From: Pseudomonadota bacterium
GTDB taxonomy: Bacteria; Desulfobacterota; Desulfobulbia; Desulfobulbales; Desulfocapsaceae
NCBI GenBank assembly: GCA_018820855.1
Contig: JAHJNL010000101.1
Coordinates: 1 to 61,870 of the forward strand
Length of the DNA: 61,870 nucleotides
Direction: 5' to 3'
Shown here: positions 41,097-50,667 of the stretch, one piece after another
How the letters are laid out: every line of letters begins with the position of its first letter
Position numbering within the stretch: the stretch's first letter is position 1
Translations under genes and position numbers: made by a program
The notes under the pieces: generated by a model
Told to the model about the DNA's origin: nothing
The model's database searches: none
Seen by the model: the letters and a program-made list of their open reading frames with translations, nothing else

Positions 41097-42944
41097 TCAG
41101 GGGGCATCCGCTATATATACAACCTGGTTACGGCCATTTTCTTTTGCTTGGTACAATGCTTGATCAGCTCTGCTGACGAGACTGTTTTCATTTTTTTCTT
41201 TTTCCAAAATTCTGGCAACACCAATACTGATACTTACCTTTATCAAGCAGTTTTCAAAGGTGAATATATGTTTTTCCACCGCCTGTCTGATTCGTTCCGC
41301 AGTATGTTGCGCCTTCTCTCCACTCGTCTCAGCCAGAATAACAAGAAATTCCTCCCCGCCGTAGCGGCCAGCCATGTCAACATTTCGTAAGGTCTCCTGA
41401 AAAATCTTGGCCATTTGTAAGAGAACCGCATCTCCTGCCAGATGTCCATATGTGTCATTTATTCTTTTGAAATAATCGATATCGATCATTAAAATTGAAA
41501 ATTCGGCCGTATAGCGTTGGTAGTATTCAAAGTGTTTGGACAGACTTATCATGATCTGTTTCCGGTTGGCCAGCTGGGTAAGGGCGTCGGTGGTGGCAAG
41601 TTGTTCCAGTTTGGTGTGGCTCAGGTTGAGCTCGGCAACCATTTCATTAAACACCTTGGTGGCGAACCCCAGTTCGTCGTTTTTCTGAATAGGTAAAGTT
41701 ACATTTAGGTTTCCGTTTGCCACTTGCAGGGCACCGTTGGTCAAAGCTCTCAGGGGTGTAATGATCTGCCTGGCAAAGAGGTAGGCTGCCAAGCCAATGA
41801 ACAGGGAAAAAGAACAGATAATGAGGACATTTCGATTCCGGGCACGAGTAACCCTGGCAAATACATCATCATGATTTTCAGTAATGAGAAGGCCCCAAAG
41901 TGGGTTTTCCAGGGGCGTCGCTATCCCGACAACACGAGTGCCATGAGAATTGAAAAAATCCTGCAGCTGGGGTGGGCTGTCAAAAAGTTGAGCCGTGCCG
42001 CTGGTAATAATTTCAGGCGATCCGAAATCTGTGGAGTGACCGGTGGAAAGAAAATGAGTTCCATCGTGAAGATTTATAAGTGAGCCACAGATATGGAGAT
42101 CATTTTTGGTGTCAAAAAGCGCAGTTTGCAAGAGCGGCAATATTCCCTGTAGACGTACTTCAGCAGCAAGGAACCCGGCGTACGCGTCGTATCTTTCAGA
42201 AAAAAGCGGGATGCCGATCAACATCAGAGGGGAGTTGTTTTCCGCGTCAAAGTATACATCTCCTTTAAAGGAGTTCGCGGCAGCAATTTGTTCAGCAGTA
42301 TTTTCCGGTAGCTGAATCGGATGATCCTTCTCCGTTGTCTCTGAGGCAGCAACAATAACCCCTTCATTATCCAGGACAACCAGGCGTCTGTAGTCATCAA
42401 ATTGGTTTTGCACCGAGCTGAGATATGTGGCAATGTTTTTAGAATATACAGAGGGGTCGGATGGGTCTGTGTCTGTATTGTTTTTTGCGCTGAGGTGCCT
42501 GCCTAAATTTTCAGAAATGATAAATGAGTTGGAGAAAACATGCAGATCATAACTCCGTTGTTTGAACCAGAGAGCAATCTCCCGTTCAATGATATTGGCG
42601 GAATAAAGCAGTTTCTGCTCGGTCTTCTCAGTTATGGTTGTATGGATCATACTGTTCAGAATCCATCCCATCCCGAACGAAGGGATGAATGTAACCAGAA
42701 CCGAGAAAATAAGAATGCGGTTCCTGATACTCATTAATCCATAATTGTTTTTAATTTTTTCCATAATGATTGACTGCCAATCGGGCGTTATGTTTTGTAA
42801 TAAAAAAGGCCGGATGTCAGTGACGGGGGTTCGATCTGTCAGCTCATTGCGTAGACTTATAATGTTGTTGTCAGGGGACAAGCGAACCTGACAATCCTTT
42901 CGTAACCCTATCTCATTGATGAATAACATTCTAAGTATAATCAT
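41097..42944 (-). CDS. Membrane diguanylate cyclase: Cache-like sensor, HAMP, GGEEF
   Basis: Up to 615 residues. Membrane segment (RILIFSVLVTFIPSFGMGWIL), large periplasmic sensor (about 110-350) that looks like a double Cache, second segment (NVLIICSFSLFIGLAAYLFA), HAMP region, then cyclase with DALTQLANRKQ, DIDYFKRINDTYGH and RYGGEEFLVI. The I-site RNVD has the canonical RxxD pattern, unlike the other cyclase in this window. Start uncertain: residues 1-60 before the membrane segment have no recognised domain, and ATG 42764 or 42734 are alternatives. Confidence 0.9.
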   Translation of the reverse strand: MIILRMLFINEIGLRKDCQVRLSPDNNIISLRNELTDRTPVTDIRPFLLQNITPDWQSIIMEKIKNNYGLMSIRNRILIFSVLVTFIPSFGMGWILNSMIHTTITEKTEQKLLYSANIIEREIALWFKQRSYDLHVFSNSFIISENLGRHLSAKNNTDTDPSDPSVYSKNIATYLSSVQNQFDDYRRLVVLDNEGVIVAASETTEKDHPIQLPENTAEQIAAANSFKGDVYFDAENNSPLMLIGIPLFSERYDAYAGFLAAEVRLQGILPLLQTALFDTKNDLHICGSLINLHDGTHFLSTGHSTDFGSPEIITSGTAQLFDSPPQLQDFFNSHGTRVVGIATPLENPLWGLLITENHDDVFARVTRARNRNVLIICSFSLFIGLAAYLFARQIITPLRALTNGALQVANGNLNVTLPIQKNDELGFATKVFNEMVAELNLSHTKLEQLATTDALTQLANRKQIMISLSKHFEYYQRYTAEFSILMIDIDYFKRINDTYGHLAGDAVLLQMAKIFQETLRNVDMAGRYGGEEFLVILAETSGEKAQHTAERIRQAVEKHIFTFENCLIKVSISIGVARILEKEKNENSLVSRADQALYQAKENGRNQVVYIADAP

Positions 42945-43140
42945 CAATTTTATTACATCAATTTTTAGGTCGATGAAAGGTGTTTAGGAAGGTGCATTCC
43001 CGGAGTTCTGGTTACGAAGCATACTTGCCTGTGGTTTTATTTGTTTTTTTATGTCTTTTCAGATAGTTGGTTTACGTGACAGGGGGCGAGTATTGGGGCC
43101 ATGCCTTTGCTAAATAAAGAGTAACTGGAAAGTTTAAAAT

Positions 43141-43944
43141 TTATTTATAAGGGAGCAAATGATATTCGCAGTTGAGAAGGTCGCAGTGGAGCCAGGCTGC
43201 GGTCAGAGGCGAATTCTGGCCGAGAATCAGTTTGCAGACCTCTGCTGCCTGCATGGCTGCAAGAAGGGCAACGGTCGGCGGCAGGACTTGTGGGGGCGAT
43301 AGTGCTTGAGCCTGTAAGGGAAAGAGCTGGGCAATGAGATTGCTCTTCAGTTGTTCGACACCGACCTGTCCATACCATTTGTTTACGGCGGCATGGATCA
43401 GGGGCCGGCAGTATTTCATACAGAGTTGTGAGAGATGACGTCTATCCTCAATTGAATCAAGTCCATCGACGATCAGGTCGGCAGCAGAGACGGAAGTTTC
43501 GGAAAACAGACCCTTCGTCATCTCGATGTTCAGGATAGGGTTGATTTTTTTTAATTCTCGGGCCACCACCTCAACCTTGTAGTCCCCTAGGGTTTCTGTG
43601 GTACAGAAGTTCTGCCGATTCAGGTTGGATTCGTTGAAGATGTCGGGGTCGGTGAGAAAAATATTACCGACTCCCATGCGGGCAAGGAGCTCTGCGACCC
43701 TGCCGCCAAGGCCGCCGCTGCCGATAATAGCGACTTTGGCGTGAAAAAGCAGGAGCTGTTGGGCGGGGAGCAGGCCGTTGCGTTGGTAGCGTTCGGGCAG
43801 AATCGAATGACTGAGCGCAGTCTCTTCAATATCCCTCAGGGAGCAGTCAAATTGTCTGGCGGCTTCCCTTTGGGCGGTCAGGCTCAGAAGGTTGCCATCT
43901 GAGCGCTCCTGAAGAAATCTGAGCAGATCACTTTCTTCAGCCAC
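43141..43944 (-). CDS. ThiF/MoeB/HesA-family E1-like adenylyltransferase
   Basis: 267 residues. The nucleotide site has KVAIIGSGGLGGRVAELLARMGVG followed by DPDIFNESNLNRQ, the classical E1 layout that adenylates the C-terminal glycine of a MoaD or ThiS-like carrier. The catalytic CxxC zinc pairs are missing, as in many anaerobe relatives. Overlaps the MoaD-like gene by eight bases, so the two work as a pair in the AOR island; MoaD sulfuration for tungstopterin is the likely job. Confidence 0.9.
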   Translation of the reverse strand: MAEESDLLRFLQERSDGNLLSLTAQREAARQFDCSLRDIEETALSHSILPERYQRNGLLPAQQLLLFHAKVAIIGSGGLGGRVAELLARMGVGNIFLTDPDIFNESNLNRQNFCTTETLGDYKVEVVARELKKINPILNIEMTKGLFSETSVSAADLIVDGLDSIEDRRHLSQLCMKYCRPLIHAAVNKWYGQVGVEQLKSNLIAQLFPLQAQALSPPQVLPPTVALLAAMQAAEVCKLILGQNSPLTAAWLHCDLLNCEYHLLPYK

Positions 43945-44161
43945 CGCCGATTACCGGGAAGATGGCCAGGATGTCGTTTTCCCGAAGTACCGTATCAAAC
44001 TGGCAGTGGCGGGAGTTGATCATGAGTACCCCCACCTCTTCCCTGTCGATACCGAGGTCGTCGATAACCTGACCTACAATGGTGTTGTCAGCAAGCTCTC
44101 TGCCTTCTTCTTTGAAGCGGCCTTCGCGGAAAAAGGCAAAGAGTTTGACCTGTACCTGCAT
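43937..44161 (-). CDS. MoaD/ThiS-family sulfur carrier
   Basis: 74 residues, beta-grasp carrier with QVQVKLFAFFREGR start, VGQVIDDLGI, NDILAIFPVIGGG end. The terminal Gly-Gly is the site of adenylation and thiocarboxylation. Lies between the AOR gene (its stop adjoins this start) and the E1-like gene. Likely specific for the tungsten cofactor of the adjacent AOR. Confidence 0.93.
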   Translation of the reverse strand: MQVQVKLFAFFREGRFKEEGRELADNTIVGQVIDDLGIDREEVGVLMINSRHCQFDTVLRENDILAIFPVIGGG

Positions 44162-45889
44162 CTAGAAGTTCCAGTAGGTGTCGATTTCTTCTCCGCTGAA
44201 GTCCCAGACAACGTTATGAGGCGGAAGTGGTTCCAGTTCAAAGAATTCAGGTAAGCGGTCATCTTTGTTGGTGAAGCCTGCAGCCAGATTAAAGTTGTGC
44301 TCGGTCTTGAGAATATTCATGCCAAGGTTGGTGACATCGGCGGCCGTGAGATTGATGCCGAAACGGGCATTGATCATGTCGATGAGGGCCGGCAGACAGG
44401 TGGCGTCGTCCAAGGCGGCAAAGGCGATGAAGAGGCACATACCGGTGGAATCGATGGCAGCTGTTGCAATCTGCAGATTCCGGGAGAGTTCCACCTGTCC
44501 TTTTTTAGAGAGGGGATCCACGGAACCGCCGACATTCAGGATGTTGGTGGCAATGGTGTAGCCCATGGTGTGATCGGCACCCTGGGTGGAGGTGGCATAG
44601 GTGATGCCGATTCCTTTGATGGCCCGTGGATCGTAGGCCGGGATAGCCTGGTTCTTGACCACAGGAACCCGGGTAACCCCGTAAGTCTTCCCTACGTTAC
44701 CGGCCCCGCTGCCAATGATTCGGCCGAGAGGTGTGCCTTTTGCCACTTCATCTTTCAAGATGCGGATCATCTCGTTGCTGTCGCCGAACTTCAGCATCCC
44801 GCCTTCCATGGCCACGCCAAAGGCCACGGCTGTCTCGATGGTATCAATACCGATATCGTCTAAGATATGGTCCATCTCCGCAATCTGATCGAGGTCATCT
44901 ACGGCACAATCGGCTCCCATTGCCCAGATGGATTCATATTCAAAACCAGAGGTCTTGAAATTCCCATTCGCATCATTATAGATCTGGGAACATTGGATGA
45001 CACAGCCCTTGTGACAGTTGTGCCTGGGTTTCCCTCCGCGCTCAACAATCAGGTCATGCATGGTTTCACCCGAAATCTGCTCATGGCCCTCAAACTGGCC
45101 AGCGGTAAAGTTTCGGGTGGGCAGTCCTCCTGCTTCGTTGATGATGTTTACCAGGACATTGGTACCATAGGTTCCAAGGGCCTGGCTGACCGGATGGTCT
45201 ACCAGGGCCTTAGCAAAGGTCTTGTTGGCTGCTCTGAATTTTTCCGGATCAGCTATTTCAACTTTGCCCTCTCCGGCATCGAGTGAGATGAACTTGATCT
45301 TTTTGGAGCCCATGACAGCACCCAGGCCACCGCGGCCGCAGGAACGCAGGTGCCCGTCAGGATCTTTGATGGAGATATTGGCCGCAGCCATCTGCATCTC
45401 ACCGGCCTGGCCGATGCTCATTACCCCAATGGATCCAGAGAGACGCTGAGCAAGGGTCTCGACCACAGCAAAATTTCCTTTACCGATCAACTCTTCTTCT
45501 TTTTCAATGATGGCCCCTTCCGGGGTCAGACGCAGAGAATACCAGCTGTTGCCTTTGGGCTGTCCTTCAATGATAAGGGCTTTGCAACCCATTCTGGCCA
45601 TGATCTGGGCAGAGGTGCCGCCGGCATTCGCTTCCTTGATGGTGCCGGTAAGCGGACTCTTGGCTCCGCAGGAAATACGGCCAGAATTGGCAGCTGCTGT
45701 CCCGGACAGGAGGCCGGGGGCAAAGATTAATTTATTATTGGGTCCCAGAGGGTGACAGGTGGGAGGGACTTCGGCAGCGACAATGGTGGAAGTCAAACCT
45801 CTGCCGCCGAGCCCGGCCCAGTCAGCGGGAACTGCTTCAAGAGAAGTGGAAAGGTTTGTCAGGTTCACGCGGAAAATTTTCTCTGGCAT
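44162..45889 (-). CDS. Tungsten-type aldehyde:ferredoxin oxidoreductase
   Basis: 575 residues. Oxidises aldehydes to acids with ferredoxin as acceptor, cytosolic. Family blocks: GGRGLTSTI at 28, GRISCGAKSPLTGTIKEANAGG around 70, CGRGGLGAVMGSKKIKFI, and the cluster ligands CHKGCVIQCS plus a later Cys in DATCLPAL. Ligand spacing is CX3CX3C, not the CX2CX3C of the archaeal enzyme, seen in a deltaproteobacterial subgroup. Metal preference (W) is inferred from the family. It leads an AOR-MoaD-E1 run. AGGAGTC precedes the ATG. Confidence 0.93.
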   Translation of the reverse strand: MPEKIFRVNLTNLSTSLEAVPADWAGLGGRGLTSTIVAAEVPPTCHPLGPNNKLIFAPGLLSGTAAANSGRISCGAKSPLTGTIKEANAGGTSAQIMARMGCKALIIEGQPKGNSWYSLRLTPEGAIIEKEEELIGKGNFAVVETLAQRLSGSIGVMSIGQAGEMQMAAANISIKDPDGHLRSCGRGGLGAVMGSKKIKFISLDAGEGKVEIADPEKFRAANKTFAKALVDHPVSQALGTYGTNVLVNIINEAGGLPTRNFTAGQFEGHEQISGETMHDLIVERGGKPRHNCHKGCVIQCSQIYNDANGNFKTSGFEYESIWAMGADCAVDDLDQIAEMDHILDDIGIDTIETAVAFGVAMEGGMLKFGDSNEMIRILKDEVAKGTPLGRIIGSGAGNVGKTYGVTRVPVVKNQAIPAYDPRAIKGIGITYATSTQGADHTMGYTIATNILNVGGSVDPLSKKGQVELSRNLQIATAAIDSTGMCLFIAFAALDDATCLPALIDMINARFGINLTAADVTNLGMNILKTEHNFNLAAGFTNKDDRLPEFFELEPLPPHNVVWDFSGEEIDTYWNF

Positions 45890-46079
45890 GGGTGACTCCT
45901 TTTTAAAAGTTTAGAAGAGAAGAAAGAGTATCATTTAGTATACTGATTCCTATTTGGAAAGGGCAAGGAATTTCCACCTTGTGGTAGTCCTTTTCCTGCT
46001 GGGTCTCCAAAATCGGCGGTGGACAGATCGAAACCGTGACGTGGATTGTAGGCCAAGGCCTTAACGTTACGGTTTTTAT

Positions 46080-48005
46080 TTATTGTTCATACATTAGTTT
46101 CCCGCAATCACGCAGGCTGTAACCACCAAGCCCCTGCACCAAAATCTGAAATTCTGCGCTGCTCCGAATGAGTTTCAGGAGGGTCAGGATTTTCTTATCA
46201 TTTAAAAACTGTTTGGGGATGATGAGATCGTAGCGTTCTTCAGCGACAGGGACGAAGTCCAGGCCCAGGGCATTTGCGGCGGCCAGGATTCCCATACCAC
46301 TATCTACGCTGCCGCAGGCAATGGCGGCGGCTACACTCATATGGGTGTATTCTTCATGCTCGTATCCGCTAATGGCTGTGGCGGGCAGGCCCAGGTCCTG
46401 CAGGGTCTTGTCGGTCAGCAGCCTGGTGCCGGCCCCGTTCTGGCGATTGATAAAGGTAAGGTTCCTGTCAGCGATGTCCTGGAATCCTTTGATGCCCAAG
46501 GGGTTCCCTTTTGCGACAATCAAACCCTGTTGTCGGTAGCAGAGGTTGATCAGCTGCAGAGGTGTCTCCGGAAGAAAACGTTTGATAAAGGAAATATTAT
46601 ACTCGCCGCTTTCCGCATCCAGGAGGTGACTTCCGGCCAGATGGGCCTCTCCCCTCCGAATAGCCATGATTCCACCCATGGAGCCCACATGGGCCGAGGA
46701 GATACGGATGACAGGTCGCTCTTTGTGGAGTTGGTTGGCCAGTACATCAATGATATTGTCATGGCTGCCGATGGCCACCAGAGTGGACTGCACATCAACA
46801 AGTGGTCGCAGCAACTCAACCTGTACCTCTTCTCCTGCCCCCACTCCTTCCGATCCTGCAGGCAGGGTGAGGATACCATCGGCTCGGACCAGGGACATGA
46901 CTGCCCCGGCCCCCTTACCGGCAGGAGTGGCCATCAGTTCTTCTCCCACCTGGCCCAGGGTGATGCGGACAAATTCGTCCACCCCCATGGCAGAGTGCAT
47001 GGGTCTTGACATGCGGGCGGTGACCCATTGTGAAGCAGGTTTCTGCATGCCCATGAAGGCGTAAACCATATCCTGGACAAAGAGGCGCATGGTAAGAATG
47101 GCTGAGACCGGGTAGCCGGGAAGACCGATCACCGGGGTGTTATCGACGATGGCCAAAATAACAGGCTTACCCGGTTTGATGGCGACTCCGTGGACCACTA
47201 CCTCCCCTAGCTCAGCAAGTATTGTTGACGTGTAATCGCGGGTACCGGCAGAGGCTCCGGCATTAATGATGACGATATCATTGTTCTTTACTGCGTCTCC
47301 TATGGCCTGTCGCAGTTTGTCCTTGTCGTCGGAGACAGGGGCAGCCCGTTGGGCAACTGCTCCCCATTCGTTGAGATAGCCTGCCAGGATTCGGGAGTTG
47401 AATTCGATGATCCGGCCTGGTGCTGGTGTCTCCCCGGGCTGGATCAGTTCAGAGCCGGTGGGAATGACCGTCATCCGCGGCGCCTCTCTGACCAGGACTT
47501 CAGTAACCCCTGTGGCCAGCATGGCCCCTTGGTCAATGGGACGGATTTTGTGGCCTTCAGGAAGGATAAGCTCGGTGGTCACGATATCTTCGCCAATGGT
47601 TCGGACGTGCTGCCAGGGGGTAGCCGGGATGGAGAGTTCGACCTCATCTGCACTGAGATAGTGCACGTCCTCAATCATTACCACTGCGTCAAAATCATGG
47701 GGCAGGGCGTTGCCGGTGTTGACCGGGTGAAAGCGGTCAGCAGCAAGGCGTATCGGTGAGGCCTCGCTGGCAGCGGCTAGATCTGTAAAGTGAACAGCGA
47801 TCCCATCCATGGCCGCAGCATTAAAGGGAGGCGAGGAATGGGCGGCAAAAACAGGGGTTCCGGTAATCTGCCCCAGGGCCTTGTCAACAGCCATCGTCCT
47901 TGTTGCGCCTGCAGTGAAAAAGTTGATTTTGTGCAGGGCTTCCTGCCAGGTTGCCATAGCCTGCGGCAGCGGCATATTTGTTACATAGATATCTTTCTGT
48001 TTCAT
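46080..48005 (-). CDS. MoeA fused to a periplasmic-binding-protein-like domain
   Basis: 641 residues. Residues 1-405 are MoeA (SSPPFNAAAMDGIAVHF, EDVHY, EVLVREAP, IPTGSELI, SAGTRDYTSTIL, GLPGYPVSAIL). Residues 415-640 form a class II binding fold (IGSHDNIIDVLANQL, SSAHVGSMGGIMAIRRGEAHLAG, NRQNGAGTRLLTD, GYEHEEYTHMSVAAAIACGSVDSGMGI), probably a cytosolic molybdate or tungstate sensor or loading module. This architecture is known in anaerobes and archaea; placing it in front of AOR suggests tungsten insertion. Confidence 0.93.
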   Translation of the reverse strand: MKQKDIYVTNMPLPQAMATWQEALHKINFFTAGATRTMAVDKALGQITGTPVFAAHSSPPFNAAAMDGIAVHFTDLAAASEASPIRLAADRFHPVNTGNALPHDFDAVVMIEDVHYLSADEVELSIPATPWQHVRTIGEDIVTTELILPEGHKIRPIDQGAMLATGVTEVLVREAPRMTVIPTGSELIQPGETPAPGRIIEFNSRILAGYLNEWGAVAQRAAPVSDDKDKLRQAIGDAVKNNDIVIINAGASAGTRDYTSTILAELGEVVVHGVAIKPGKPVILAIVDNTPVIGLPGYPVSAILTMRLFVQDMVYAFMGMQKPASQWVTARMSRPMHSAMGVDEFVRITLGQVGEELMATPAGKGAGAVMSLVRADGILTLPAGSEGVGAGEEVQVELLRPLVDVQSTLVAIGSHDNIIDVLANQLHKERPVIRISSAHVGSMGGIMAIRRGEAHLAGSHLLDAESGEYNISFIKRFLPETPLQLINLCYRQQGLIVAKGNPLGIKGFQDIADRNLTFINRQNGAGTRLLTDKTLQDLGLPATAISGYEHEEYTHMSVAAAIACGSVDSGMGILAAANALGLDFVPVAEERYDLIIPKQFLNDKKILTLLKLIRSSAEFQILVQGLGGYSLRDCGKLMYEQ

Positions 48006-48132
48006 TTAAACGTTCTCCGGCAATCGAATCAATTTACTTGGTTTTCTGTATGGTAGGAGGTTACCGTGCCCCATCTTCGCCTGGTCGGTTGCTGTGTTCT
48101 TGCTTATATGGGCGGTGCTGGTAAACTCTGTT

Positions 48133-49404
48133 TTATTGTAAGAGATGTACCTTAACTTCTGTATCTTTGTTAATTCCTTGAGACTGCGTATCAATAAAGA
48201 AATAACCATCGGCGCGGGAGAGGGTGGATATGGAACCGGATTTTCCCAGGACCGGAACGGCCAGGAAGGAGCTGTCCTCCTGCTGTTTCAGCTGAACGCG
48301 GACCAGATCCAGCCTGCCGGCAGCTGAGTTGATGTTTCTGTCGAGTCTTGCTCTGATGGTGGGTTTGAAGGGTTTTGTTGAGACCGGGATACCGGAGAGC
48401 AAGCGCAGGGCCGGGCCTACAAAGAGTTCGAAGCAGACCATGGCTGAGACCGGATGCCCGGGCAGGCCAAAGATCGCGGTACTGTTGCTCAGGCCGATGA
48501 GAATCGGTTTGCCGGGTTTCAGGGCCACGCCATGGACCAGGATGCCGGGATTTCCAAGTTTTTCTATCACCCGTTCTCCCAGATCACGCATGCCCACGGA
48601 ACTGCCTCCGGAAAAGAGGACAATGTCGTTTTCTTGTGCGGCCTGGCGGACACCGGCAAAAAAGATTTCCTCGGTGTCGGAAACAATGCCGTAATCGGTG
48701 ACCTGTGCCCCGCAACGGCTGGCAAGGGCCGAAAGAGTAATTCCGTTAATGTCGCGAATCTTGCCAAGGGGCGGAGTCTGAGCCCAGGGCACGATTTCGT
48801 CCCCGGTGGAAAGAATTCCAACCCTGGGTTGCCGGTACACATCTACCTCGCCAATGCCCAGTCCGGCCAGCAAACCAAGATCCTGGGGGCGGAGAAGATG
48901 GTCTTGGGACAACGCAGCCCGGTCTTTTTTGATATCTTCACCTCGGTCAATGAGATTAGTGCCCACTCCCACGCTCTTTATGATCTCGATCATCCTGTCG
49001 TCAACTGGGATCGTATGCTCGAACATGACCACTGCATCACTGCCCTGTGGCAGGAGCCCGCCTGTTGCGATGCGGAAACACTTGCCCTTGTGCACCTCAC
49101 CCTCTGGTGCATGGCCCATGGCGATTTCTCCGTCGATTTCCAGGTAACAAGGCATGGACTGGCTGGCGCCGAATGTGTCGGCAGCACGGACTGCAAAGCC
49201 GTCCATGGTGGACCGGGGGTGACTGGGAAGATCTTCGGGTGAGCGAATCTCAACAGCAAGGACCCTGTCCAGGGCCGCAGGGAGCGGGAGCCGTTCCCGC
49301 TTCAAAGGAAGGGCGGCCAGCTCTCGCAGAAGGATGGTCAGGGCTTCTTCTACCGGAGTCAGGCCCTGGCGGCCCAGCATGTCCTTGAGTCCTTTAGCTG
49401 TCAT
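48133..49404 (-). CDS. Molybdopterin molybdotransferase MoeA (copy 3 in window)
   Basis: 423 residues. Landmarks: HPRSTMDGFAVRAADTFG, GLLPQGSDAVVMFEHT, LIDRGEDIKKD, ILSTGDEIV, SVGMRDLGERVI and GLPGHPVSAMVCFELF. It keeps the canonical PVSA block. ATG 49404 follows GAGG and overlaps the upstream unknown gene by 11 bases; a longer frame from 49485 is rejected. No PBP-like domain. Together with the fusion protein it gives the AOR island two MoeA proteins. Confidence 0.92.
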   Translation of the reverse strand: MTAKGLKDMLGRQGLTPVEEALTILLRELAALPLKRERLPLPAALDRVLAVEIRSPEDLPSHPRSTMDGFAVRAADTFGASQSMPCYLEIDGEIAMGHAPEGEVHKGKCFRIATGGLLPQGSDAVVMFEHTIPVDDRMIEIIKSVGVGTNLIDRGEDIKKDRAALSQDHLLRPQDLGLLAGLGIGEVDVYRQPRVGILSTGDEIVPWAQTPPLGKIRDINGITLSALASRCGAQVTDYGIVSDTEEIFFAGVRQAAQENDIVLFSGGSSVGMRDLGERVIEKLGNPGILVHGVALKPGKPILIGLSNSTAIFGLPGHPVSAMVCFELFVGPALRLLSGIPVSTKPFKPTIRARLDRNINSAAGRLDLVRVQLKQQEDSSFLAVPVLGKSGSISTLSRADGYFFIDTQSQGINKDTEVKVHLLQ

Positions 49405-50008
49405 GGTTGCCTCTGACTGTGAGTTTGATCGTATCTTCTTGCTCCAGGAGAGAAAGAAGTTCCTGCAGGCTGCAATCTTTACCATTTATCTCACGCTCTC
49501 TGATCTGGGATGAGAGAGTGTTGCGATAGGTGAGAAATTTTTGAAGACTTGAGGCAGGAATGATACAGCCACTGTTCAATATCCCTTCGCCTTTTTCCAC
49601 TGCAATCATATTGAACAGTTTCAGACGGATTTTGACAGGACCGTTTGTTTCAGGGGATTTTAGTGGGACTTTGCCAGCACTGGTTCGGAGTGAAGCATGC
49701 ACGCCGTTTTTGCGAAAGATGGCACCGGCCAGACCGGGCATTGCCGCAGATATGGCAAGGACAGCATCGATGCCCAAAAGTTGTTGGTCCAGGTCATCGG
49801 CTGGCAGTCCGCCAAGAAAAATTGTCTGAACCCTCTGGGCTATGTAGTCTTTGCTAAATCCGGGGAGAGAGACAAGGAGTTCGCCGATGCTTGTTTTTTG
49901 AGGGACATCAAGGAGAAACCCGCCTTGGAGCAGGGTGGTGAATTTGGCCAGAGCTTCGGCGTTGACGCCAAGGGTGACGCTGGTAATTGAGGTCTTCTTT
50001 CTATCCAT
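49394..50008 (-). CDS. Uncharacterised AOR-island protein with beta-grasp-like region
   Basis: 204 residues, soluble. First gene of the AOR island. Residues around 30-100 read as a ubiquitin-like pattern: LLDVPQKTSIGELLVSLPG, VQTIFLGGLPADDLD and DAVLAISAAMPGLAGA, comparable to the hydrophobic-strand layout of MoaD (DILAIFPVIGGG). It does not end in Gly-Gly, and the C-terminal 100 residues have no recognised fold. Start ATG 50008 has AGG six bases upstream; GTG 50035 is an in-frame alternative. Function unknown; its coupling with moeA suggests pterin cofactor chemistry. Confidence 0.72.
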   Translation of the reverse strand: MDRKKTSITSVTLGVNAEALAKFTTLLQGGFLLDVPQKTSIGELLVSLPGFSKDYIAQRVQTIFLGGLPADDLDQQLLGIDAVLAISAAMPGLAGAIFRKNGVHASLRTSAGKVPLKSPETNGPVKIRLKLFNMIAVEKGEGILNSGCIIPASSLQKFLTYRNTLSSQIREREINGKDCSLQELLSLLEQEDTIKLTVRGNHDS

Positions 50009-50667
50009 GACAGCCTGTTTCGTTGTTCCTTTCACGATCTTGACACGTTATCATCTGAAACTGAGGAGAATGACGCGAGAAAAAGCATTGTATCCTGTAT
50101 TGTAATATCATCATCAGGAAAAATTACCAGAGAAAACAGTTGAGATGATCTGCCGGATCTTTACTCTGCATTTTGACGTCAGACCGCACTTGTCTGTGTT
50201 AAGCTATTGTTCGCACAGACATAACAATACCATAGAATCTGACATCATTCTTAAATATCTCTCCGTTGTTACGACAACATCTTGGTTTCATTTCTTCAGC
50301 TATATTTTAGGCTATGTCTATCCTTCATCTTCTCATCGGTTATGAGAGTGTTGTATTCTTTTTGGTGCTTTCGCGATGTGCTGCTCAAGTGTACGGCAGA
50401 GCCAATCTTTGGGAAAAATTGTTTCAGGATGTTGCGGTTCAGGTAACTCTTGCTGTTGAGCGACCCAAAGGGTAGATCATTGCTCTGATGTCGGAGATAT
50501 CTCAGTTCTGATGAAAACAAGAAAGCAGTCAAGAGGAACAGTTATACCACAAAAAAAATCGATCTGGCGAAATAAGAAAAGACCTGCTACTGTTAAGGAG
50601 GTAACAGTTTTTTTTGTCATCCTCACCGATCCAGACGGACTGAAACCACAGGGAAAGACGTTGCGTT
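50009..50667. other. Intergenic region between divergent genes, no gene called
   Basis: About 660 AT-rich bases between the AOR-island unknown and the Na/Pi cotransporter. Short frames of 66 to 97 codons exist on both strands but none has recognised composition or a ribosome site. Promoters for both flanks are expected here. Confidence 0.5.

Noticed and set aside
50296-50532. 78-codon minus-strand frame, considered as transposase remnant
   Set aside because: No transposase motif or terminal repeats could be found.
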